The translations under genes were made by a program, and so were the position numbers. This document shows, piece after piece, positions 1 to 5,601 of a stretch of 12,829 nucleotides of DNA (the first letter of the stretch is position 1; the number at the start of each line of letters is the position of its first letter). This stretch comes from Pseudomonadota bacterium (GTDB lineage: Bacteria > Desulfobacterota > Anaeroferrophillalia > Anaeroferrophillales > Tharpellaceae): NCBI GenBank assembly GCA_015486445.1, contig WFRT01000138.1:1-12829 (forward strand). Direction: 5' to 3'. The notes beneath the pieces were generated by a model. The model did no database searches and was not told where the DNA came from. It saw only the letters and a list, made by a program, of their open reading frames with translations.

Positions 1-307
1 GATTGGCGATTACCGGGCCGAAATCGGTCATCGCCCCGAGCCCCATGAAGATAATCGGCGGAATCAGCTCCCACTCGAGCCCGTAATGGTAGAAGATGTG
101 CAGCAGCTGGCCCTGCTCCATCAGGTGGGTCAAGGGCAGGTTGACCACAAAGGTACCAAACCCGATCGGGATCAGGAGCAGGGGTTCGTAGCCTTTGCGA
201 ATGGCGAGAAAGATCAGGGTAAAGGCTATTACCCACATGATCAGGTTGCCAACCGTAAGATGGTAGATACCCATCGAATGGATAAATTCAAAAAAAGTCT
301 GTACCAT
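1..307 (-). CDS. oadB: Sodium-translocating decarboxylase beta subunit (partial)
   Basis: The first 102 residues of the membrane-embedded beta subunit of a sodium-pumping decarboxylase (OadB/GcdB/MmdB family) are visible. The family couples decarboxylation of a carboxybiotin carrier to sodium export across the inner membrane. The family signature FMGLGAMTDFGPVIAN is at residues 87-102. Hydrophobic segments lie at about 18-36 and 41-60, with a conserved LIPP stretch at 81-84. The start is the ATG at 307, preceded by GGGGAG nine bases upstream. The gene continues past the left edge, so roughly a quarter to a third of the usual length is present. It lies 60 bp downstream of the gamma-subunit gene on the same strand. 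Which acid is decarboxylated (oxaloacetate, methylmalonyl-CoA or glutaconyl-CoA) cannot be decided, because the alpha subunit is not in the window. Confidence 0.92.
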   Translation of the reverse strand, partial: MVQTFFEFIHSMGIYHLTVGNLIMWVIAFTLIFLAIRKGYEPLLLIPIGFGTFVVNLPLTHLMEQGQLLHIFYHYGLEWELIPPIIFMGLGAMTDFGPVIAN

Positions 308-367
308 GGCTGTATACTCCCCAAAAACCGGGGGCGAAAAAGAACACCCGGCGCCGGTTAAATCAAA

Positions 368-529
368 CTATCCCTGTTTTGCCGCTTTTTTCTGTTTGTC
401 CTTGGCGTCCATCCGGGCCACGGCGGTCCGAGTCAGGACTACCGAAATCGACAGCACTCCAAGGACGAAGAATACCGACGAAAAACCAAAGACAAAAATC
501 TCCAGCGCTTTTTCCCAAATATTCATCAT
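368..529 (-). CDS. oadG: OadG-like gamma subunit of sodium-pump decarboxylase
   Basis: This small 53-residue protein has one strongly hydrophobic segment (about residues 10-33) followed by a charged tail rich in Lys and Ala (MDAKDKQKKAAKQG). That is the layout of OadG-type gamma subunits, which anchor and assemble the alpha and beta subunits of sodium-translocating decarboxylases. The assignment rests mainly on this layout and on the oadB-type gene immediately downstream, since gamma subunits are poorly conserved. It is short for the family (often about 80 residues). Two in-frame ATGs are adjacent (529 and 526). An AGAGG six bases before the first favours 529, but the second is possible. Likely transcribed with the beta gene. 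Confidence 0.75.
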   Translation of the reverse strand: MMNIWEKALEIFVFGFSSVFFVLGVLSISVVLTRTAVARMDAKDKQKKAAKQG

Positions 530-636
530 CTACAACCTCTTTTCAATCTCGGGAAATCAAGAGCTTCCCGGTTCCCGGTTCAGCGGTTCTCCCCGACGGC
601 GGCCGGAGTCCGGTCAGGCTACGGGCCCGGACAGGA

Positions 637-666
637 ATTAAAGTTGGGTCTACTACCGCAATCCAA
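637..666 (-). promoter_or_regulatory. Weak sigma-70-like promoter candidate upstream of oadG
   Basis: On the minus strand TTGGAT (661-666) is separated by 18 bp from TTTAAT (637-642). The -10 box matches consensus at five of six positions, but the -35 box at only about three. Transcription would start near 630 and give a leader of about 100 nt before oadG. The assignment rests on spacing and position only. Confidence 0.25.
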
Positions 667-710
667 GGAAGAAAATCAACTAAAAATAATCTTTCAGCAA
701 AAAAAACCGG

Positions 711-746
711 GTAACTATTCAGCCAAATCCGGGGTCGGGCGCGGCT
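711..746 (+). repeat. Orphan 36-bp end of the MITE-like element
   Basis: This stretch begins GTAACTATTCAGCC and ends GGGGTCGGGCGCGGCT. It matches the right end of the 7054-7291 element (read on the minus strand from 7291 down to 7256) at 33 of 36 positions, with no gaps. Similarity stops at 747, so only an element end remains. The reading direction implies that the lost body lay to the right, toward exbB2. Poly-A sequence precedes it, as it flanks the full copy. Confidence 0.8.
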
Positions 747-852
747 GGTGTTGAGCCGCTGAAACTTCGTGGGATCCAGGGAAAACACGACCGCCTCATC
801 GTTTTGTCTGGTGATTTCTCACCTCCCCCCCGGGTCCGGGGCCGGTCCTCGG

Positions 853-880
853 CGGGTGGAAAACAGCGGGTGGAAAACAG
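853..880 (+). repeat. 14-bp perfect tandem duplication
   Basis: CGGGTGGAAAACAG occurs twice in direct succession (853-866 and 867-880), about 30 bp beyond the exbB2 stop codon. No coding role is apparent. It may be a slippage product or a scar of rearrangement. Confidence 0.8.
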
Positions 881-911
881 TAAAAACCAGGGAAAGGGTT
901 GCGGCCTGAAA

Positions 912-1505
912 CTACATGACCTGAAGAACGCCGGCCTTGAATTCATCGAGCCGCTGACCAAGCCGCGCGACCCGGCGCCGCAGGAAGCCGGCCATGAAAA
1001 GGCCGGGAATGGAAACCAAGAGCCCGCTCTGGGTAGTTATCAAGGCCTCGGAAATACCGTTGGCCAGGGCCCGGGGGTTGCCGGTCCCGAAAACCGAGAT
1101 CACGTCAAAGGTGGAAATCATTCCCTGGACGGTGCCCAGCAGGCCAAGCAGCGGGGCTATCGAAGCGAGAACGAAAATGTAGCTGATGTAACGCCCCAGG
1201 TAAGCTTCTTCGCGGGCCACCAGGGCGCTCAGCAGGGCGGCGTTATCCTGCCGGTTCTCACCCCGAATCCGGACAAAGCGGTCGACCAGGCGGCAGAGCA
1301 GGGTACCGGAAAGTTTCTCCAGCGAAGCTTCGCCCCGGATCGCGGCCAGGGCCTCGGGCAGGCCGGCATCGCGCCGGCTGACCATCCACAGCTGGCGCAG
1401 TTGGAAAAGAATCAAACACCACAGCAACAGCGAAACCAGCAGAATCGGCCCCATCAGCGGGCCGCCCCGCTCAAGGTAGGCAAAAATGTCTAATAGCGGC
1501 TGCAT
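912..1505 (-). CDS. exbB: ExbB2-type MotA/TolQ/ExbB proton channel protein
   Basis: This 197-residue inner-membrane protein belongs to the MotA/TolQ/ExbB family, which uses the proton gradient to energise TonB-type transport or related envelope work. Three membrane segments lie at about residues 17-37, 107-130 and 158-176. The family signature is at 115-130 (SIAPLLGLLGTVQGMI), with GISEALITT at 150-158 and a channel Thr at 125. The start is the ATG at 1505, one base after the stop of the upstream gene (TGA-G-ATG). This implies translational coupling, since no strong ribosome site is seen. An in-frame ATG at 1550 would overlap ttpC and is less likely. Length and short N-terminus fit the ExbB2 subtype. 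The expected downstream exbD and tonB are missing. Confidence 0.9.
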   Translation of the reverse strand: MQPLLDIFAYLERGGPLMGPILLVSLLLWCLILFQLRQLWMVSRRDAGLPEALAAIRGEASLEKLSGTLLCRLVDRFVRIRGENRQDNAALLSALVAREEAYLGRYISYIFVLASIAPLLGLLGTVQGMISTFDVISVFGTGNPRALANGISEALITTQSGLLVSIPGLFMAGFLRRRVARLGQRLDEFKAGVLQVM

Positions 1506-1506
1506 C

Positions 1507-2949
1507 TCAAGGGATCGGTTTGGGTTCCTCGTTATTCTTCTGCAGGGCAATCGTCAAACTCACCGATTTTTCTTCCATATCCCCGATAATCTTGTCAACC
1601 CGGCGGGCAAACCAGGTATGGAGCAGGATAATCGGAATCGCCACGCTCAACCCCAGCATCGTGGTTACCAGGGCCTCGGAAATACCGCCCGACATCATCC
1701 GGGGATCGCCGGCCCCGTAGACCGTAATCACCTGGAAAGTATTGATCATCCCGGTAACGGTTCCCAGCAGGCCAAGCAGCGGGGCGATGGCCGCCAGGAC
1801 CTGGAGCGTGGGCAGGTACTTTTCAAGTTGCGGCAACTCCTTGAGAATGGCTTCTTCAAGAACATTTTCGAGAACCTCCCGGGCTTCGTGCCGAGCCTTG
1901 AGGCCGGCCCGCAAAACCCGGAAAACCGGGCCGCTACGGTTCTCCAGCAGTTCCAGGCTACCGCTGAAATCCCCGCCGGCGACCTGTTCGATAATACGGC
2001 CCATGACCCGGTCGGTGTTGCTCTTGACCCGGCTCAGAAAAACAAACCGCTCGGCGCTCAGCAAGAGGGCGACAACTCCGATCAGGAGGATCGGCCAGAC
2101 CAGCAGGCCGCCGGACCGCAGCCGTTCCCAGGCCGACGGCATCAGGGCCAGGCGGCGAACCGCACTGCCCCCGGAAAAATCGAGATAGACGGCACCGGTC
2201 CGGCCGGCGACGAATTCACTGAGATTGCGCCGCACCCACCAACCCGGCCGCGAGACCTCAATCAGGACATCGTTGGCGGGACCATAAACCGCATAACCGC
2301 AGTTCTCACCGGCGGCATCGGCCACAATCGCCCCCAGGGCCCCCAGCCGGACAACCCGGCCCCGCGTCCGCCGGCCTTCAAGATCGATATACTCTCCCGC
2401 TCCCCGCCGGATCTCGGCGGAAGCCCGAATCTCATCAAGATAGAGAGCGGCCACGGTACGGATCTCCGGCATGCCCGGATAACCATCCTTTTTCAGCAGC
2501 GCCTTGAGCGGCGCAAGCCGCCCCGGAGCCTCTCCGGAAACCGGGGAGTTCTCCAGCAGCCCCCGCAGGTCCCGGGCCCCGGTCCGCACCACTCCGGCCA
2601 GTTCATCAAGTTGCAGAAAGACCTTGCGGGATTTTCGGCGCAGGCGCTCCTGCTCCGCGGCCAACTCCTCAAGCTCCTTCTCCCGGCGGGAAATCTCGGC
2701 CTTCAAGCGGGCGACTTCAGCCGCGGCCCGGTCCCGACGGGCCCGGGCTCTCTGCCTGGACTCGGCAATCCGGCGGCCCTGAAGGCGGCTTTTTTCGCTG
2801 GCCGCCCGCTTCTCCTCCGACACCATTTTCACGGCCGGGGTCAACCGCACGCCAGTTTCCCCGGCCGCAGCTGGAAAAGCCGGGCCCGCCCCCATCCACA
2901 GCAGGATCGAAACCAGCAAGAAAAAGAGCGGCCTCTTGACCCGTTTCAC
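1507..2949 (-). CDS. ttpC: TtpC-like ExbB protein with periplasmic coiled-coil extension
   Basis: The 480-residue protein starts with a signal peptide (hydrophobic 7-22, cleavage near 28-30). A long charged coiled coil follows at about 42-115, then a periplasmic region, and a MotA/TolQ/ExbB domain at about 280-465. Membrane segments are near 282-300, 381-400 and 428-447. The signature SEQ IAPLLGLLGTVTGMINTF (388-405) closely parallels the downstream ExbB2. This architecture is that of TtpC, the extra component of TonB2 systems described in Vibrio. The start is GTG at 2949, overlapping the upstream stop by four bases (GTGA), with AGGAGG seven bases before it. The ATG at 3063 would overlap the preceding gene by 118 bp and lacks a signal peptide at its beginning. 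Function in TonB2-type energy transfer is inferred from the family. Confidence 0.88.
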   Translation of the reverse strand: MKRVKRPLFFLLVSILLWMGAGPAFPAAAGETGVRLTPAVKMVSEEKRAASEKSRLQGRRIAESRQRARARRDRAAAEVARLKAEISRREKELEELAAEQERLRRKSRKVFLQLDELAGVVRTGARDLRGLLENSPVSGEAPGRLAPLKALLKKDGYPGMPEIRTVAALYLDEIRASAEIRRGAGEYIDLEGRRTRGRVVRLGALGAIVADAAGENCGYAVYGPANDVLIEVSRPGWWVRRNLSEFVAGRTGAVYLDFSGGSAVRRLALMPSAWERLRSGGLLVWPILLIGVVALLLSAERFVFLSRVKSNTDRVMGRIIEQVAGGDFSGSLELLENRSGPVFRVLRAGLKARHEAREVLENVLEEAILKELPQLEKYLPTLQVLAAIAPLLGLLGTVTGMINTFQVITVYGAGDPRMMSGGISEALVTTMLGLSVAIPIILLHTWFARRVDKIIGDMEEKSVSLTIALQKNNEEPKPIP

Positions 2950-3728
2950 GGCCTGCCCTCCTCCTCGACCGGCAGGCGCACGAGATCGAAGGCACGCTGC
3001 TTGAGAGCCATGCGCAGGGCTTCCCGGACGGCGGGTTGGAAACTCCGGCTCAACGGCACCCATTTGCCGGCCTGGCGATTGTACCAGCCGGCCCGCTCGC
3101 CATCCGGGGTCATGTAATAAAGGCCGACCCGCCCCAGGCGCAGGACCCGGACCAGGGTTTCGGTCCCGTCCAACTCCAGGTTCTCTTCACTGACTTCAAA
3201 GCCCCGGCCATAACCGGCCTCGATTTTCAAAACCTCAAACACCCGGCGCAGCTTTTCCGCCAGCTGTACATCGTAGCGGTCGAGTTCCCGGCGCAGATCG
3301 GCCAGGCGCTGCTCTCTTTCAACCCGGTCGAAAGGCAGATCGGAGCCGACAAACTTCCCGATCTTTTCGCTCAGTTCGTCCAAATAGGGCTCGAGCCTGA
3401 GGCCGATGTTCTCCATCTCTTTAAGTCCGGTTTCGAGCCGGGAGATCTCGGCCCGGCGCTGCCGCCGGTAGGCTTTAAGTTTTTTCACCCGGGCCGCCAG
3501 CAGCCGGGCCTCAAGCTCCAGGGCATGGGTCGCTGATTCAAGCTCGGCTTTTTCGTCCAGCCAGGCCTGCTGCCGGGCCTCACTCTGTTTCTCGACCGTG
3601 ACCGTCTCGGCCACGATGCGGTCGATTTTTTCCCGGCCGGGGCCGGCCGTTGCCGCGGTCGCCGGGTACGGGCCGAAAGCCCCGAAAAGCTGGGCTGCAA
3701 ACAGCATAACCGGGAGAAAAAACCTCAT
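2946..3728 (-). CDS. DUF3450 periplasmic coiled-coil protein
   Basis: This 260-residue exported protein has a signal peptide (residues 1 to about 25, ending ATAA), a coiled coil at about 35-105 rich in Lys, Arg, Glu and Leu, and a C-terminal domain with YMTPDGERAGWY followed by WVPLS. That is the form of the DUF3450 family, which is usually the first gene of TonB2/TtpC operons. Its biochemical role is unknown; a periplasmic scaffold for the TtpC coiled coil is an inference. The ATG at 3728 is chosen because GAGGGG lies at a good distance. A GTG one codon earlier (3731) is also possible. It overlaps ttpC by four bases. Confidence 0.88.
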   Translation of the reverse strand: MRFFLPVMLFAAQLFGAFGPYPATAATAGPGREKIDRIVAETVTVEKQSEARQQAWLDEKAELESATHALELEARLLAARVKKLKAYRRQRRAEISRLETGLKEMENIGLRLEPYLDELSEKIGKFVGSDLPFDRVEREQRLADLRRELDRYDVQLAEKLRRVFEVLKIEAGYGRGFEVSEENLELDGTETLVRVLRLGRVGLYYMTPDGERAGWYNRQAGKWVPLSRSFQPAVREALRMALKQRAFDLVRLPVEEEGRP

Positions 3729-3828
3729 CACGCACCCCTCATCTCAACGCCTGCCGGTAAAACAAAAAGCCCCGCATCGAAACCTCATTTTCGACCCGGG
3801 GAACACCTGGACCTATATCCCTTTTCGC

Positions 3829-3843
3829 CTCCATAATATGGAG
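3829..3843. promoter_or_regulatory. Palindrome over the minus-strand -10 region (possible operator)
   Basis: CTCCATA-A-TATGGAG is a perfect 7+1+7 inverted repeat that covers the predicted -10 box of the DUF3450 operon. A dimeric repressor bound there would block the promoter. This role is inferred from position and symmetry only; the sequence does not match a regulator site I can name. Confidence 0.4.
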
Positions 3844-3858
3844 TTTGCGGTTTGTCAA
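3830..3858 (-). promoter_or_regulatory. Predicted sigma-70 promoter for the DUF3450-ttpC-exbB operon
   Basis: On the minus strand a perfect TTGACA (3853-3858) is followed after 17 bp by TATGGA (3830-3835). The -35 box and spacing are ideal; the -10 box is weak (three of six). TATTAT at 3833-3838 is a better box, but the spacing would be only 14 bp. Transcription would start near 3823, about 95 bp before the DUF3450 start. Confidence 0.5.
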
Positions 3859-3901
3859 CTCGCTTTTGGCCGGCCGCCGCCCCGGTTTCCGGCGACCAAC
3901 C

Positions 3902-3922
3902 GATTCTTCATGGATTCTTCAT
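3902..3922 (+). promoter_or_regulatory. 10-bp direct repeat with 11-bp period, OmpR-family-type operator candidate
   Basis: GATTCTTCAT occurs twice (3902-3911 and 3913-3922) separated by one base, giving a period of 11 bp. Response regulators of the OmpR/PhoB family bind head-to-tail half-sites about one helical turn apart, and such a regulator is encoded at 4917. The repeat lies 79 bp from each of the two predicted start sites (about 3823 and 4001). It could serve autoregulation, the ExbB operon, or both. The link to this regulator is inference. Confidence 0.5.
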
Positions 3923-3965
3923 CCCCAAAGTGCTATATGGTTCTTTCACGACCGGCACCAATTTT

Positions 3966-3994
3966 TTGAAAAAATTTTCCCCCGAAAATATGAT
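3966..3994 (+). promoter_or_regulatory. Predicted sigma-70 promoter for methyltransferase and two-component genes
   Basis: TTGAAA (3966-3971) and TATGAT (3989-3994) are separated by exactly 17 bp, both close to consensus, in an AT-rich patch. Transcription would start near 4001, giving a leader of about 85 nt before the ATG at 4086. The -35 box sits in the centre of a 17-bp palindrome (3960-3976, AATTTTTT-G-AAAAAATT), which could itself be a binding site or just an A/T-tract effect. Confidence 0.65.
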
Positions 3995-4085
3995 ATTTCC
4001 ATCGGCCACATCATCCGCTCCGGGCAAAGTCCCGGAAAAATACGGCCTCTACCGGTCCGGCCGGACTTGACGACAGGAAAACCAG

Positions 4086-4835
4086 ATGACCCGGGAAAAC
4101 CATAAGCGCCCTGAGGCAAACCAGGCTCCGGAGGGCGGCACCGAGCCCCTGGCTTCTACGACCGAAACCATCATCCGGGATGAATTCGCCCAAAAATACG
4201 ATTACGAGCACGCCCAGCGCTACTACCGCAAACATCACAGAAATCCCCTTCGCAAACTCTCCGACTGGCGGGAAAAAGGGATGGCCCGCCGGGCTCTGGA
4301 AGCGATCGGCGATCCCGGCACGATTCTCGACCTGCCCTGCGGCACCGGTCGTTTCTGGCCCCTGCTCACCACCGGGCGGAAACACCCCGTCATCGCCGCC
4401 GACAGCAGTTCCGACATGCTGAGGGTGGCGATGGCCAATTGTCCGGCCGAGTTCAAGGCCCGGATCAATCCCCTGCACACCTCGGCCTACCAGATCGCCC
4501 TGGCTGACAACAGTGTCGACACGGTCTTCAGTATTCGCCTCCTGCACCACATCGGGGAGCACTCGAAACGGCTGCAGATTCTGCGGGAGTTTCAACGGGT
4601 GGCCCGGGGCCATGTCCTGGTCAGCCTCTGGGTCGACGGCAATTTCAAGGCCTGGAGACGACAGCAGCGGGAACGCCGGGATCTGGCCACCGGCCGGCGG
4701 CGGACACCCAACCGTTTCCTGGTCCGGCGCCAGGAAATCGAGGATGAATTCAGGGCAAGCGGGCTTGCAATCGTCAGATACTACGATTTTCTCCCGCTTT
4801 ATTCGATGTGGCGACTTTACCTGCTCAAGGTCTGA
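4086..4835 (+). CDS. Class I SAM-dependent methyltransferase, substrate unknown
   Basis: The 249-residue protein has the Rossmann-fold methyltransferase motifs: motif I ILDLPCGTGRF at 80-90, the acidic residue after strand 2 at D106 (AADSSSDML), and DNSVDTVFSIRLLHHI at 141-156. A basic, tryptophan-rich region follows at about 180-230. No membrane segment or signal peptide is visible, so it is cytoplasmic. The N-terminal 45 residues are charged and probably flexible. The start ATG is preceded by AGGA eight bases upstream. It is the first gene after a good promoter and precedes a response regulator and kinase by 81 bp, so it is probably co-transcribed with them. The target is unknown; a lipid, quinone or small molecule is as likely as a protein. 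Confidence 0.85.
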   Translation: MTRENHKRPEANQAPEGGTEPLASTTETIIRDEFAQKYDYEHAQRYYRKHHRNPLRKLSDWREKGMARRALEAIGDPGTILDLPCGTGRFWPLLTTGRKHPVIAADSSSDMLRVAMANCPAEFKARINPLHTSAYQIALADNSVDTVFSIRLLHHIGEHSKRLQILREFQRVARGHVLVSLWVDGNFKAWRRQQRERRDLATGRRRTPNRFLVRRQEIEDEFRASGLAIVRYYDFLPLYSMWRLYLLKV

Positions 4836-4849
4836 CCGCCAACTGGCGG
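4836..4849 (+). other. Small hairpin just after the methyltransferase stop
   Basis: CCGCC-AACT-GGCGG can form a short stem directly after the stop codon. No T-tract follows, so it is not a typical intrinsic terminator. It may protect the mRNA end or separate the two cistrons. Confidence 0.3.
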
Positions 4850-4916
4850 TGGTTCCCGGCAGCCCCCGCACCTGGTTCGATACCCGGCCAACCGGCCCCA
4901 GGAAGCAATTAAAGCC

Positions 4917-5600
4917 ATGAAAATCCTGCTGGTTGAAGACGATGCCGACCTCCGGCCCCAACTCGAGGATCTACTGCGCCAGCAGCGCTACCTGGTGGTC
5001 AGCGCGGCCCGGGGAGACCAGGGACTGGACCGGGTTTTTGGCGAAAGCTTTGACCTGGTAATTCTCGACCTGATGCTGCCGGAGGTCGACGGACTGACCA
5101 TCCTCAAGGAGATGCGTCGCGGCAAAATTGCCACCCCGGTGCTCATCCTGACGGCCCGGGACGCGGTCGCCGACCGGGTTTCCGGGCTCGATTCCGGGGC
5201 CGACGACTACCTCGCCAAGCCCTTCTCGGTGGCTGAACTGCTGGCCCGGGTCCGGGCCCTGCTGCGCCGCCCGGGCTCGGAGCGTGACAGCCGGATGACG
5301 GCCGGGACCCTGGTTCTGGATACGATCAGCCGCCGGGTAACCCGGGGAGAACAGACCCTCGAACTGACCCCGAAGGAGTTCTCACTGCTTGAATTTCTAC
5401 TCTACAACCGGCCCCGGCCGGTTTCCCGGATCGCCCTGGCCGAACATGTCTGGGGAGACGATTTCGACCCCTTCACGATGTCCAATACGATCGACGTCCA
5501 CATCAAAAACCTGCGCCGCAAGCTCGACCCCCAGGGCCGGGGCAACTCGCTGATCAAGACCATTCGCGGCATCGGCTTCGCCATCCAGCAGGACTCCTGA
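4917..5600 (+). CDS. OmpR/PhoB-family response regulator (PmrA/QseB-like)
   Basis: This 227-residue DNA-binding regulator has a receiver domain at 1-118 and a winged-helix domain at about 128-225. Receiver residues are intact: acidic pair D8/D9, phosphoacceptor D51 (LVILDLMLPEVDG), T79 and K101 (KPF). The output domain shows LTPKEFSLLEFLL, VWGDDFDPFTMSNTIDVHI and the wing TIRGIGFAI. It should be phosphorylated by the kinase encoded one base downstream. Overall it resembles the PmrA/QseB/TctD subgroup, but that subgroup call is from memory of the motifs. The ATG is preceded by AGGAAG at a slightly long spacing of about 11 bases. A direct repeat at 3902-3922 is a candidate binding site. Confidence 0.93.
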   Translation: MKILLVEDDADLRPQLEDLLRQQRYLVVSAARGDQGLDRVFGESFDLVILDLMLPEVDGLTILKEMRRGKIATPVLILTARDAVADRVSGLDSGADDYLAKPFSVAELLARVRALLRRPGSERDSRMTAGTLVLDTISRRVTRGEQTLELTPKEFSLLEFLLYNRPRPVSRIALAEHVWGDDFDPFTMSNTIDVHIKNLRRKLDPQGRGNSLIKTIRGIGFAIQQDS

Positions 5601-5601
5601 C

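Larger units (their letters stand above)
530..911. other. 382-bp intergenic gap without a convincing gene
   Basis: Between oadG and exbB2 no reading frame resembles a known protein on either strand. In particular there is no ExbD-like frame (short N-terminal membrane anchor plus small periplasmic domain), although exbD would be expected just here. The stretch holds a 36-bp repeat end (711-746), a small hairpin at 810-823 (GGTGA/TCACC arms), a 14-bp tandem duplication (853-880), a weak promoter candidate for oadG, and GC-rich palindromic sequence at about 590-630. No clear intrinsic terminator for exbB2 is visible. Confidence 0.6.
3729..4085. promoter_or_regulatory. Divergent control region between DUF3450 and methyltransferase genes
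   Basis: This 357-bp stretch has no gene. It contains outward-facing promoter candidates on both strands, two near-perfect odd-length palindromes (3829-3843 and 3960-3976) and a 10-bp direct repeat (3902-3922). It is more AT-rich than its surroundings from about 3900 to 4000. The individual sites are listed separately. Confidence 0.7.

Noticed and set aside
543..788. Minus-strand frame as a possible ExbD in the gap after exbB2
   Set aside because: It has no N-terminal membrane anchor with the conserved Asp, no ExbD-like periplasmic domain, and it runs through the repeat end.
2950..3063. N-terminal extension of ttpC to the ATG at 3063
   Set aside because: It would overlap the DUF3450 gene by over 100 bp and bury the signal peptide. 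The GTG at 2949 has a strong ribosome site and a GTGA overlap.
1486..3117. Long plus-strand open frame of 543 codons
   Set aside because: It lies opposite ttpC and exbB, has no family motifs and is rich in Pro, Gln and Gly, as expected for the antisense of GC-rich genes.
4836..4916. Intrinsic terminator between the methyltransferase and regulator genes
   Set aside because: The short hairpin lacks a following T-tract, so read-through into the regulator gene is expected.
4011..4961. Minus-strand open frame of 316 codons
   Set aside because: It lies opposite the methyltransferase gene, whose SAM-binding motifs are intact, and it has no recognisable domain.
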